In this document: positions 53,255 to 62,482 of the stretch, piece by piece | Layout: every line of letters begins with the position of its first letter | Numbering within the stretch: the first letter of the stretch is position 1 | NCBI RefSeq assembly: GCF_000770635.1 | Contig: NZ_AVBF01000002.1 | Location: 62,001 to 126,000 of the forward strand | Direction of reading: 5' to 3' | Length of the DNA stretch: 64,000 nucleotides | DNA from: Pontibacillus yanchengensis Y32 | GTDB taxonomy: Bacteria > Bacillota > Bacilli > Bacillales > BH030062 | Notes under the pieces: model-generated | The model's input: the letters and a program-made list of their open reading frames with translations, nothing else | Told to the model about the DNA's origin: nothing | Database searches by the model: none | Program-made: the position numbers and the translations under genes

Positions 53255-55195
53255 TTACACCTCTACGTAGTAAACGAATTTTAATGATTTGTTTAAGCTT
53301 TCTTTTAAATTTAATTCAAGTTGCGCTACCCCTTGTGTGATCTGCACATTATTAATTACATTTTGACTATAGGGGCAATTTCCGCCTGAATTTAAATCAA
53401 TAATATGATTATAATTATCTTGAATGTTAAATTCATTTGGGTATTCCACACCCATTCCATCAATTACTGCTAAAGAAATGTTGCAATACGTATCATTTTT
53501 AATATGCTCACTTTTTGTAAAATCAAATTTAACCATCTCTTTATTTCCTACTATCAGGCGTTCAACCATATCGGGATGGGCACTATAAATGGTAGATAAT
53601 TGCTCTTGTTTTTCAGTATGTTTATCACTATCTCGGCTTTTTTGTCGCTTTAAAGGATCGCGCTTCTTCTTAGATGGACCTGGATTCTTCTTTGAACCCT
53701 GCTTACTGTCCTTTCTTTCACGCTTCTCTTTTATAGGCACATCGCTAGATGTTTTTACTAAAGGTTTATTCCCATCATTTATCATAACGGTTCCAAGAGT
53801 ATCAGATAAATCTTTTTTAAATTGTGTTTCCAAAACATACAATATGTCCGCAGTATTCATTTGGCCATCAGTTGGATTATTTTTCTTTATGGCTTCTTCA
53901 ATAACTTTTGAAATTTCACGAGATAAATTGCTCATGAACTTTTTTGCACGTTTCTTTTGATTAGGATCTTTTATATCATCAGGAGATAATTTTGTATGCG
54001 ACTCATTTTCTAGTAATTTTAAGTACTTATCTTCTGCCGAACTCCCAATTAATACCGCGTTAAAAGGCTTAGTAGCTTTCCCCTCTATTTTAAAATCCTC
54101 AATCTTCATACCAATCGTTCTAACGATAGCAACCCGACCTTTCGGTATTTGTTCATCATAATAAAAATAAAGATTGAAATGATAATCTTCTACACCGTCT
54201 GATACTTTAATCACTTCAGGTGTTTCGTTCAAATAAGTATCTACATACAAAGGTGTGAACACTTTTTTTGCTTCCGTAATATCCTGGACATAATATTCTG
54301 GGTCTTTAATGTAGTTAAGTATTGTATCGTTTGTAACCTCTTTCTCATTTACGATTACTTTTAATTTCCCTTCCAAAATCGATAAGAAAAAACTGTCACA
54401 TATGCTTCTGATAATTTCTCTCTCATTATCGTATTCTTCACGGAAATAAGGGATAATAATTTTAAGCCCCCGAGTGTTTTTCTCAAAAACTTGATCAAAG
54501 TTATTCTCATATGGATAAAACTTAGACTTATTTCCTTCTAATTTAATATCAGTAAAATATCCAGTCGAACGGTAACAATGACCTTTATATAGATGTTCAA
54601 TTAATTGGACTGTTCCCCCTAAGTGTTTATCGCCGTTTTCATCACAATTTGCAAAGTACATAAGATGTAAATCTGACGCAGCATTGGAAGCGATTTTTCC
54701 AACACCATGCGATCCCCCGCGTGAAGTTTCTAGTGATGAGTCCTCCTCTTCAAAGTGCACTCCCTTGCTATAGGCATAAATCCCCCATGTATCTTTTTTG
54801 GAGCCACTCTGACCATTTCTGGCACCTGTTAGGCCTCGAGTATTTGAATCCTCGAAAGATATATACCTTACTTCTTCTTGATTAATTTTATTTACCATGT
54901 GCTGTATCGTTTCTTTTGTATAACCATTTCGTCCTTCTAAACACTTAATCCTTTCAATCACTTCGTTAATACCTGGAATATTTGCTTTCTTAATACTTCC
55001 TGTTTCAATAGTAAGAATAACCGGATTTTCATTTCCAGGTAAACGACCGTCCAGAGAATTTTGTGCATTTTCACGTGTTAGACCCTTTATCCCCATATTA
55101 TAAAAACGTTCTAAAATTTTATTGAAATTTGATTCTTCTATATTTGGTATCGGTGAAAATTTCCATTTTTCCTCATTAGTGACGTTTAAGTTCAT
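53255..55195 (-). CDS. GHKL/MORC-like ATPase, gene 1 of the HATPase cassette
   Basis: 646 residues. The Bergerat ATP fold is clear: N box RENAQNSLDG (Glu42, Asn46), FEDSNTRGLTG with Asp116 for adenine, and lid SHGVGKIAS (163-167). This arrangement occurs in MORC, Hsp90 and type II topoisomerase-like ATPases rather than in two-component kinases, because there is no receiver or phospho-His region. A transducer-like middle domain follows, then a Lys/Ser-rich linker (about 485-540) and a C-terminal beta domain. ATG 55195 follows AAGGAG. Two small partner genes overlap or abut it. Confidence 0.82.
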   Translation of the reverse strand: MNLNVTNEEKWKFSPIPNIEESNFNKILERFYNMGIKGLTRENAQNSLDGRLPGNENPVILTIETGSIKKANIPGINEVIERIKCLEGRNGYTKETIQHMVNKINQEEVRYISFEDSNTRGLTGARNGQSGSKKDTWGIYAYSKGVHFEEEDSSLETSRGGSHGVGKIASNAASDLHLMYFANCDENGDKHLGGTVQLIEHLYKGHCYRSTGYFTDIKLEGNKSKFYPYENNFDQVFEKNTRGLKIIIPYFREEYDNEREIIRSICDSFFLSILEGKLKVIVNEKEVTNDTILNYIKDPEYYVQDITEAKKVFTPLYVDTYLNETPEVIKVSDGVEDYHFNLYFYYDEQIPKGRVAIVRTIGMKIEDFKIEGKATKPFNAVLIGSSAEDKYLKLLENESHTKLSPDDIKDPNQKKRAKKFMSNLSREISKVIEEAIKKNNPTDGQMNTADILYVLETQFKKDLSDTLGTVMINDGNKPLVKTSSDVPIKEKRERKDSKQGSKKNPGPSKKKRDPLKRQKSRDSDKHTEKQEQLSTIYSAHPDMVERLIVGNKEMVKFDFTKSEHIKNDTYCNISLAVIDGMGVEYPNEFNIQDNYNHIIDLNSGGNCPYSQNVINNVQITQGVAQLELNLKESLNKSLKFVYYVEV

Positions 55196-55356
55196 ATTAG
55201 GCTCCTTTACTTCTTTGTTGATGGTAATATTTTACCATATAAATAAAATTTGTTGGTTTTTATTAATTAAAATTTTATTAGAAGCCCGAATATTATTATT
55301 TTATTGTATGAATTTATACTTCAAAATTAATTAAAACGCGTTATTCTATTATTAAA

Positions 55357-55387
55357 AAACGCCTCTCTTTTAAGAAGAGAGACGTTC
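55357..55387 (-). terminator. Minus-strand terminator before the HATPase cassette
   Basis: GTCTCTCTT / AAAGAGAGGC stem then six T on the minus strand; insulates the cassette from the retron. Confidence 0.75.
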
Positions 55388-55419
55388 ATCTGAATTATTA
55401 TTTTTTCTACGAAGATGAC

Positions 55420-55481
55420 TCACACATTCAACATGGGTTGAAAAGTGATTGCAGATGAACTTGATTGTAGTAGTGTTTACC
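55420..55481. repeat. 62-bp dispersed repeat, copy C
   Basis: Ungapped match to 24559-24620. Confidence 0.65.
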
Positions 55482-55589
55482 TGTCCCTAATAAATATAAA
55501 GAAATAAACAGGGATAGGTACACTATCCCAATAGACAACATAGTTACTATCCCTCGTCAATAATAAAACACTTTATTCAGATAGGAAAG

Positions 55590-55622
55590 TAAGAAGCAGG
55601 AACTTTGTAGTTCCTGCTTCTT
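55590..55622. terminator. Terminator of the retron operon (GAAGCAGG type)
   Basis: AGAAGCAGGAAC / GTTCCTGCTTCT stem just after the reverse transcriptase stop. Confidence 0.85.
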
Positions 55623-55639
55623 ACAAAACCAATAATATT

Positions 55640-56662
55640 CTATTCCCAATCTAATTTCTGGATTTTTTTGATATATTCCGAACCTTTATCAGGGTCTACC
55701 ATATATATAAATCTTGCTAAACCTATTAGATACCCTTTAAAATTAGAAATCGTTATTAGACCATGGTACTTTAAGTGCTCATTCACACCAAACCTTTGGC
55801 AATAGTATAATTCTTTATTTAACCTTCGATAATACTTTTGTGGAATTCTTACACCATATTGTGAAACAACTATACCTGTGACAATTTTCGTATGTTTATT
55901 CTTTCTCACCCTTGTTTTCTTTTCATTAATCAAAAAATTATTCTCTCTAAAATTATGTAATACTATATTTTTTATATTTTTTATTAATTTCAAATAACCA
56001 TTTTTTTGTGGACCAGAAAAGGTAATATCATCTGCATATCTGGAATAAGAAATATTGAGTTTATTTGCCTGTTTTTTAAATTCCTCATCAATCTCTCTAC
56101 AATAAATATTGGATATCATTGGACTTGTGGGAAATCCTTGTACTAAACTCTCATTAATTGTGGTTAAAGAACTTAATGCTTCACTCACTTTTTCTGTGTA
56201 ACCAATTTCCAAAAATATCTTTTTCACTTCATTTTGTTTAATTGAGGGGAAAAAATCTTTAATATCTGTTGAATACACCCAAAAAGGTTCATTATATTGA
56301 TGAACTTCAGCATTAGTCAGTATTGATTTATTCTTTACAAATCCATGAGCAGATTCTGAGACCTTGATATTAAATAATATATTTTTTAATATCCATCTCT
56401 GAATAGTTTTAAGTTTATAACTAGGCTTCCAAACTTCCCTTGAACTTCCGTCCCTCTTACTTATGGTGTACTGATTAGTATTTTCTAACACGAATTCTTT
56501 TATATTATCGTTCGGCAAATCAAAAAGCATTACCAATTGATTTATGTCAAATATAATAGGAGAGTTTTTTAAGTGTAAGTTCCTGGCATACTGAATGTAC
56601 GCTTCTTTCTCCTTTTCCAATAAACTACTTTTCTTAATGTTATCCAGTATCTTATCAAACAT
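55640..56662 (-). CDS. Retron reverse transcriptase
   Basis: 340 residues. All retron hallmarks are present: NAEVH at 117-121 (the retron NAxxH motif), first catalytic Asp in YSTDIKDFFPS (133-136), GFPTSPMISN, YADD at 209-212, and VTG at 261-263 leading the RNA-binding thumb (VVSQYGVRIPQKYYRRLNKEL). It would reverse-transcribe the msd part of the RNA encoded just upstream. No good ribosome site sits close to ATG 56662; GGGGAGG lies 21 bases away within the RNA structure. The wHTH and PRTase-like genes precede it. Confidence 0.94.
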   Translation of the reverse strand: MFDKILDNIKKSSLLEKEKEAYIQYARNLHLKNSPIIFDINQLVMLFDLPNDNIKEFVLENTNQYTISKRDGSSREVWKPSYKLKTIQRWILKNILFNIKVSESAHGFVKNKSILTNAEVHQYNEPFWVYSTDIKDFFPSIKQNEVKKIFLEIGYTEKVSEALSSLTTINESLVQGFPTSPMISNIYCREIDEEFKKQANKLNISYSRYADDITFSGPQKNGYLKLIKNIKNIVLHNFRENNFLINEKKTRVRKNKHTKIVTGIVVSQYGVRIPQKYYRRLNKELYYCQRFGVNEHLKYHGLITISNFKGYLIGLARFIYMVDPDKGSEYIKKIQKLDWE

Positions 56663-56675
56663 AACTTTAAATTTA

Positions 56676-56822
56676 GGTGACTACCTCCCCTTTAAATTAT
56701 GAATTGTTAATTTAAAGGGGTATGGTGATTCTGTTGGTTTCTACAGAATTACCATTTCTCTTTTGAAATAAGAATTCAATACATACTTACTTCGATTAGC
56801 ACTTGCTAAAAGTCTAGTCACC
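56676..56822 (-). ncRNA. Retron msr-msd RNA (predicted)
   Basis: GGTGACTA (56815-56822, minus) and TAGTCACC (56676-56683) form the a1/a2 closing pair. Soon after a1 comes TTTTAGC; TTAGC matches the sequence around the branching G in known retrons, putting that G at 56806. The msd side has two strong hairpins, 56724-56753 (GGT.ATTCTGT / ACAGAAT.ACC) and 56687-56720 (a perfect 12-bp stem, CCCCTTTAAATT / AATTTAAAGGGG, 10-base loop). It ends 14 bases before the reverse transcriptase. Confidence 0.75.
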
Positions 56823-56847
56823 CATATTAATTATACCTCCTTTGTAA

Positions 56848-57147
56848 TCATTTTGGAATATAATTCTTCAAAGGACTTTCGTCCACGATTATTGTAGTTT
56901 CTTCTATATCCTCAAGGCTGAACGCGTTTAAATTTGAGCGCTCTAGGGTGTTATATCCCTCGTTTGTAATATGTAGTTCACCCTCTTTAAATATAACTAA
57001 CTCCGATTTAATCAGAAAATCAATAACATGGAAAACTTGTTCTGCAGTAATACTTAAATATTCTTTTATAGTATCTATAGTTAAATCCATGGCATGATCC
57101 CTTATAATTAATAAAACGATGTCTCTTTTCATAGGAGAGAATTTCAA
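56848..57147 (-). CDS. Winged-helix protein of the retron
   Basis: 99 residues. A winged HTH covers residues 5-70 (DIVLLIIRDHAMDLTIDTIKEYLSITAEQVFHVIDFLIKSELV) and an acidic tail follows. Type III retrons pair a reverse transcriptase with a PRTase-like protein and a winged-helix protein, as here. It probably bridges the PRTase to the msDNA or controls it. The start is TTG 57147; ATG 57132 lacks a ribosome site. Confidence 0.8.
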   Translation of the reverse strand: MKFSPMKRDIVLLIIRDHAMDLTIDTIKEYLSITAEQVFHVIDFLIKSELVIFKEGELHITNEGYNTLERSNLNAFSLEDIEETTIIVDESPLKNYIPK

Positions 57148-57164
57148 ATGAGCTCACTACCTTT

Positions 57165-58271
57165 TTAATGTCTTATAAAATTCAATGTATCCTTCATCTC
57201 AGTTTTACTGAATTTTCTTTTCTTTTTATTCCTTTTGGTTCTAAGAAATAAAGGGGTCCAAGTCGAACTCTCTTCAGAAAGTAAAGTTAAATTATTATTT
57301 GGGGCATTTACAAATGAAGCAATTGCATGATTCATACTATAACCACTTTGTGTCAACCGATAATATTCATTTATATTTCTTATTAATTTTTTTACATCAT
57401 CTATTTCTTCGTTCGAAAATACTATCTCTTCAGCTAAAACATTTATTGACTCCTTATAGTAACTAACTTGGATATTAATGTTAAGATCAATAGCTTTTTC
57501 TTCTATAGCTTCCAAACCTGATTTACTAGCCTCAATCACCCATAAAAATAGATTAATATCAATTTTGCTACCTGATATGACATTATTTATCTTTTTTAAA
57601 AACTTTATTACAGAATCACCTGTACCAATAAAGTCATCTATTATAATTAAATTTTGTACAGATAAAAATTCTTCATAAAAAATTTCCCCAAGACTTTCTG
57701 AATCATCAATTCTATACTTTCTATCCTCTTCTAATTTTGAAATCCGTTTTTCTATCTTATCCCTTACTCTGTTATTATCACTATGTATCTTTAAATTCTC
57801 TCTTAGAACATAAATGCTTTTTTCCAATTCTTTAACTGTAGAGTCGTTTTCAACAACTTTATCCCTAGTATATTCAAAGTTAGTTTTATATTTTTCAAGA
57901 AATTCGGATACGCATTCCACTTTAATGTTATTAGCATCAATTTCATTAACCAACCGAAAACTAGATAACATATCAATGGATGATTCAATTCGACCCTTTC
58001 TTCTCAAAGGAAAAAACAAAGAGTTTTGTAAAAATTCATTAAAGTTATTTCTCTTACTTGCTTGATCTTCAAATATATTTTTATATGCCTCTGCTGCTAA
58101 GCTTTCAGAGTAGTAATTAAATTTATGGCATATCTTCAATAGTGTTTGGAACTCTCTTTGATTAAGCTCTTTTTCCCACTGTTTTAGAATTTTTATCTTT
58201 TCATTTCTTCGATCTTGATTTAAATCCCATAAATTAACTAAATCATTAATCTCTATAATTTGCTTTAACAT
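57165..58271 (-). CDS. PRTase-like effector of the retron
   Basis: 368 residues. An N-terminal helical region and a coiled coil (about 130-180, LEKSIYVLRENLKIHSDNN) precede LIIIDDFIGTGDSVIKFLKKI, the PRPP-binding loop of phosphoribosyltransferases (hydrophobic strand, DD, TG-S/T). Type III retrons use this fold as presumed toxin, acting on nucleotides or related small molecules when the msDNA complex is disturbed. ATG 58271 follows AGGGAG. First gene of the retron operon. Confidence 0.82.
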   Translation of the reverse strand: MLKQIIEINDLVNLWDLNQDRRNEKIKILKQWEKELNQREFQTLLKICHKFNYYSESLAAEAYKNIFEDQASKRNNFNEFLQNSLFFPLRRKGRIESSIDMLSSFRLVNEIDANNIKVECVSEFLEKYKTNFEYTRDKVVENDSTVKELEKSIYVLRENLKIHSDNNRVRDKIEKRISKLEEDRKYRIDDSESLGEIFYEEFLSVQNLIIIDDFIGTGDSVIKFLKKINNVISGSKIDINLFLWVIEASKSGLEAIEEKAIDLNINIQVSYYKESINVLAEEIVFSNEEIDDVKKLIRNINEYYRLTQSGYSMNHAIASFVNAPNNNLTLLSEESSTWTPLFLRTKRNKKKRKFSKTEMKDTLNFIRH

Positions 58272-58595
58272 TTGAATACTCCCTAATAATAGCTAAGCCC
58301 ACCCCAATATTTAATATATGAATCAGGAAAATTAAAGGATATATAAACCGCCGCCAAACCCTCAAACCATATTTTACCTTATAAACATTTTTATACCAAC
58401 TAATATTATAGCAAAGTTTCTTAGGAGGATTCTGAAAGAATATGAAGCCATTGAAAAATGGAGGTTATTAAGCCTTATTTCAAATTTCAGCCATTTAAAT
58501 TTCAATTAAAGAAATATATGTACTCCTGCCTCTACCACCCCCAACAAATAAATAACTTTCATTATTAATCATTAACCATAATTACCTAATCAATT
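58272..58595. other. Intergenic stretch upstream of the retron
   Basis: AT-rich gap with a TATAAT on the minus strand (58405-58410) that may be the retron promoter. No gene is seen; a nine-codon plus-strand frame behind AGGAGG at 58422 is too short to call. Confidence 0.4.
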
Positions 58596-60425
58596 TTATT
58601 GATTAAAAACAAGATATTCTCTAGGAAGTTCCCTCAAAAATGGAGATACTTCTAATCTTTCAATCCTTTTCTCCAAAGGATTAAACCATTCTCTTGACGC
58701 TGTAATACAAAGGTTAAACATAGCACGAGTTATTCCGACATAAAATAAACGGCGCTCTTCTTGGATTGTATTTTCTACACCTTGTTTAATTTTAGGAAAT
58801 ATTCCATTTGACACACCACTAATCACAACATTCTCAAATTCTAATCCCTTAACTTGATGTATAGTTCCTATAAACACTTCATTTTTAGAAAGTTTTAAGA
58901 GGTTATTTACATCTAAAATATATCTATAATTTTTAACCAACTCTTTGGCAGACCCATTTGTTTCTTGTTCTATGACACGGCGTATATTCCCATAAAATTT
59001 TTCTTTATTTTTTAGTTTTTCTTTTTCAGATACCTTATTATAAGCTAAATCAAAAACATCTAAGATATGATGGGATTTAAATAATTCATTTAATATTCCA
59101 TCAACTATATATAACTGTTTTTTACTAAAAAATAGTGCTAAATCTACATCATCGTATAAAATATCATCGTGTTTTCTTATATAATCATAGATTTTTTCTT
59201 GAGTCCTCCTCCCAATACCTGGCAAAAAAAGCACAAATTCAGATAATAAACTTAATGTTAAATATTCTTTAAACCTTAAGGCTACTATAAACCATTGTAC
59301 GACAGGATCTTTTAAAATCATGTCAGGCTTTAACTCATAAGTCTGAACACCAACTTCATCTAATTCTTTAGAAACTCGAGATATTATAATTTTAGAAAGA
59401 TTAACCTTTTCTCTAAATAGTATTGCACAGTTCCCTTTATTTTCTTTATTCCAATAGATAATTAAATTTTTTATTCTTAGTACTTCTTCATCAATACTGC
59501 TACACATATATATACCAATTTTCGACCCATCTGGGTTATTTGTGTGCATTGGAATTCTTGACAATCTGTTTGTGTTATTACTAATTAAAGAATTTGCTAC
59601 TTGTACAATATTATTGGTAGACCTATGGTTATATGAAAGGTGATATTTTGAAGCTTTAAATACATCAATAAAGTCATTAATATTCTTTTCTTCTGCCCCT
59701 CTAAATTCATAAATAATTTGGTCCTCATCAGCAACTGACAAAATATTAGAATATAATCCAAGTATCATTAACATTTTGAATTGAAGCTGGTCAGTATCCT
59801 GGAATTCATCTACTAATATAGCTGGGTATGCACCCTGAAACACCCTTCTCAGCCAATTGGAATTCTGAAGTAATTCGATACACTTACTTATTAAATCAGA
59901 GTAATCTATAAGGCCTTTTTCCTCTTTGAAGCTGTTATAAGAACATAAAGCATCAGCATATTCCTGAGCGTGTTTTCCCACGAACCTTTCTCTATCTTTT
60001 TCATTAGCAATTGATGCATATTTTTGATAAAAGAGATCGAATGAGAAGGCTTGATATGTACTTTCTAATTCTTTTATTAATGCTTTCCTTTCATCAATTG
60101 GAAATAACTTCAGTGGATAGGATATATCTATTAAATAACCGTATGTTCTTAAAATCTTATATCCTAAACCATGATAAGTAAAAACTTCAATAAAACTACT
60201 ATCCGGAATATTTGCCTTTTCAATACGAGATTGTAATTCTATTGAAGCCTTTTTATTAAATGTTAAAACTAAGGCTTTTTTTCCGGAAGAGTTAAAATAA
60301 TCTTGTTGGGCTAGTATTTCTAGCTTTCTTATTATCAACCTTGTTTTACCTGCTCCAGGTCCAGCTAAAACTAAGGCTGAAGATTTATTATCTAGAATTA
60401 TTTCTTCAATTATATTTTCATTCAT
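58596..60425 (-). CDS. gajB: Gabija GajB-like UvrD helicase
   Basis: 609 residues. Walker A in LVLAGPGAGKTRLIIRKL near the N-terminus; motif II in ILVDEFQDTDQLQFKML; motif III in VADEDQIIYEFRGA; motif V in GTIHQVKGLEFENVVISG; motif VI in EERRLFYVGITRAMFNL. This is a complete SF1A helicase, longer than the roughly 500-residue GajB of B. cereus. GajB uses ATP and signals or assists DNA cutting by the GajA nuclease encoded 18 bases upstream. ATG 60425 follows GAGGTG. Confidence 0.9.
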   Translation of the reverse strand: MNENIIEEIILDNKSSALVLAGPGAGKTRLIIRKLEILAQQDYFNSSGKKALVLTFNKKASIELQSRIEKANIPDSSFIEVFTYHGLGYKILRTYGYLIDISYPLKLFPIDERKALIKELESTYQAFSFDLFYQKYASIANEKDRERFVGKHAQEYADALCSYNSFKEEKGLIDYSDLISKCIELLQNSNWLRRVFQGAYPAILVDEFQDTDQLQFKMLMILGLYSNILSVADEDQIIYEFRGAEEKNINDFIDVFKASKYHLSYNHRSTNNIVQVANSLISNNTNRLSRIPMHTNNPDGSKIGIYMCSSIDEEVLRIKNLIIYWNKENKGNCAILFREKVNLSKIIISRVSKELDEVGVQTYELKPDMILKDPVVQWFIVALRFKEYLTLSLLSEFVLFLPGIGRRTQEKIYDYIRKHDDILYDDVDLALFFSKKQLYIVDGILNELFKSHHILDVFDLAYNKVSEKEKLKNKEKFYGNIRRVIEQETNGSAKELVKNYRYILDVNNLLKLSKNEVFIGTIHQVKGLEFENVVISGVSNGIFPKIKQGVENTIQEERRLFYVGITRAMFNLCITASREWFNPLEKRIERLEVSPFLRELPREYLVFNQ

Positions 60426-60443
60426 CCTAATTCACCTCATATA

Positions 60444-62288
60444 TTAGAACCGGTCTCTAGACAGTTCAACACAACTCATTATTACACCAGCAAAATCATT
60501 AGGGATTTCATTTCCACTCAGGTTAGCGGCTATTATATCGCCCGTTATAACAGATTTTTGTCTTTTTAATGTATCTCTTATTCCCGCCCTATACCAGTCT
60601 TTTATATACTTGTGATCAATACTTTTAATATGCTCTTTAATTCGAATAAGGTCATCTAATTGAATATCTTCTTCATTTGCTGAAACATCTTTTATGAAAT
60701 CTATATCCTGTTCTATCTCTAATTCTTTACTTATCTTTATTAATTGTCCACAAAATACCTTTTTCATCTCTAAATCTTCTATTATCTGTAATAAGTTGTT
60801 TATTGGAGCTTCTTTTGATAGAACACCTTCAAAGTCTCCCCATTCTGGATCTCTTGGTAATTGTTTTAAGTTATCCACGACACTAGATAAATAGTTTACC
60901 TCCCCTTCATCTCTATCTAAATTTGGATCAGTTCCATCAGGGTCAAAATCTATTAACGCTACCGTTGGTAACGAAAAATATTTAACGAGACGATTAAAAT
61001 CTTTTATTTTTGATTTACCTCCACAATTTATAATCGTTATTCCATATTTATCGAAAGAATATTCGGAGTTTTTTGCATCTAATTTGTATGACAACTCATT
61101 AATTGCTCCTTCTTCAGTTTCCCCTTCTACTAGTAATACTACATTTGAAAAAAAAGCCTCACCATTTATAGCATTGATTCTTTTGCTAAACCATTCTATA
61201 TCTTTTTTGGAAGCATTTTTATTAAATTGAGAAACACTTGTCATGCCGCTATTTAACCTTCTTAAAATGACTATATCTTTGGGGTTAGTACTCAACATAA
61301 ATGATGGAGAATGTGTAGCTATAAGAATTTGATTTTCACTAGAAAGCTCCTTAAAATCTCTAGCTAAAGCCCTTTGGGCATGTGGAGGAAGAAACAGTTC
61401 AGGTTCCTCTAGCGCTAAAATTAAGTCTCCTTTAATAGCAGATGTTGCAAAACTTTTAAAAATAGCTAAGACTATAGCATTCTGATAACCTAACCCTTGC
61501 TTAGTAAGAGACTCAAAGTCGGATTTAAATGCCTCTAAAATATAAATCTCTAAATTATTTAAGAGTTTTTCTGATTCTAAGTTAAGAAGGTTAAACCGTA
61601 TGTTTTGTTTTTCTTCATCTTCGCTAGGTTTTATAGGATAGTCTATAACATGCTTTGAATTTTGCTCAATTAAATTAGAAATATTTTTAAGTTGTTCTGA
61701 GAGTATATCAGAGGCTTGCCCCATCAACTCTTGAATAGATTCTTTAGCATTACCATCAATCTCTACAGTATCTAACAGACGACTAAGAAATGTATTTCTC
61801 CCCATTCTTAATTCAGTTCGGTTGTCTCTTTGAGCACCTCTATAAATAAAAGGAAATAACTTCCTTTGTTTTTCGCTCATATTAAACTGTTCATCTCCAG
61901 ATATTATGTATAATTTTTTTGAGAAGCTTTCAGTAGATGATTCATATATACATTCATATTTTAAATATATTTGAAGTTTCTCTTCTTCACTCTGAAAATC
62001 TTCCATTTCAACCCTATTAAGATGGAACTTAAACTCACTCATTTGCACTTCACTTAAAAAATCAAAAGTCATGTTAACTACTAACGGCTCATCTAAAACT
62101 CTAAAATCACTTACCTCAAATTCACTATAATAAAGAGACTTAAAGGGATTTAAAATCTTATCGAGTAAGGAGAATACGCTAGTTTTACCTGAATTATTAG
62201 CGCCTATCACAACACCATAATTTGAGAATTCAAAAGTAGCATCTTCAAATGTTCTGTAATTATTAATTGTCACGGTTTTTAACCTCAT
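60444..62288 (-). CDS. gajA: Gabija GajA-like OLD ATPase-TOPRIM nuclease
   Basis: 614 residues. The ABC-type ATPase has Walker A GANNSGKTS (29-37), signature and Walker B in LILALEEPELFLPPHAQRAL, and the His switch in IATHSPSFML. The TOPRIM nuclease has its Glu in VVLLVEGETEEGAI (about 395) and the DxD in ALIDFDPDGTD (about 455). This order defines the class-2 OLD proteins and, with a UvrD partner next door, the Gabija anti-phage system, which nicks DNA when nucleotides run low. ATG 62288 follows AAGGAGG. Confidence 0.92.
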   Translation of the reverse strand: MRLKTVTINNYRTFEDATFEFSNYGVVIGANNSGKTSVFSLLDKILNPFKSLYYSEFEVSDFRVLDEPLVVNMTFDFLSEVQMSEFKFHLNRVEMEDFQSEEEKLQIYLKYECIYESSTESFSKKLYIISGDEQFNMSEKQRKLFPFIYRGAQRDNRTELRMGRNTFLSRLLDTVEIDGNAKESIQELMGQASDILSEQLKNISNLIEQNSKHVIDYPIKPSEDEEKQNIRFNLLNLESEKLLNNLEIYILEAFKSDFESLTKQGLGYQNAIVLAIFKSFATSAIKGDLILALEEPELFLPPHAQRALARDFKELSSENQILIATHSPSFMLSTNPKDIVILRRLNSGMTSVSQFNKNASKKDIEWFSKRINAINGEAFFSNVVLLVEGETEEGAINELSYKLDAKNSEYSFDKYGITIINCGGKSKIKDFNRLVKYFSLPTVALIDFDPDGTDPNLDRDEGEVNYLSSVVDNLKQLPRDPEWGDFEGVLSKEAPINNLLQIIEDLEMKKVFCGQLIKISKELEIEQDIDFIKDVSANEEDIQLDDLIRIKEHIKSIDHKYIKDWYRAGIRDTLKRQKSVITGDIIAANLSGNEIPNDFAGVIMSCVELSRDRF

Positions 62289-62482
62289 TAATTCCCCTCC
62301 TTAATTTATTTCCATTATATAGAATGTAATGTTTGAATTAAACTTTTTGTAATCATATATGCTCTACAAAGTAGTTTCAAAACTTTGTAAACCTCCTCCA
62401 AAGTAATAATTAATTGTTGGCTATTTTATTTCACGAAGAACAAGTGATATTATATTGATTAGCTAAATTAAGGAGAAAGCAG

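Noticed and set aside
53589-53960. 123-codon plus-strand frame opposite the HATPase gene
   Set aside because: Cys/Phe/Ser-rich shadow of the Lys/Ser-rich linker; no ribosome site.
49456-55481. Possible CRISPR array from the spaced similar 62-bp repeats
   Set aside because: Copies are kilobases apart, diverged, and not palindromic at their ends; no regular spacers or cas genes.
55640-56662. Reverse transcriptase as a group II intron maturase or diversity-generating element
   Set aside because: No maturase or HNH domain and no template/variable repeat pair; the NAxxH and VTG motifs and msr-msd RNA identify a retron.
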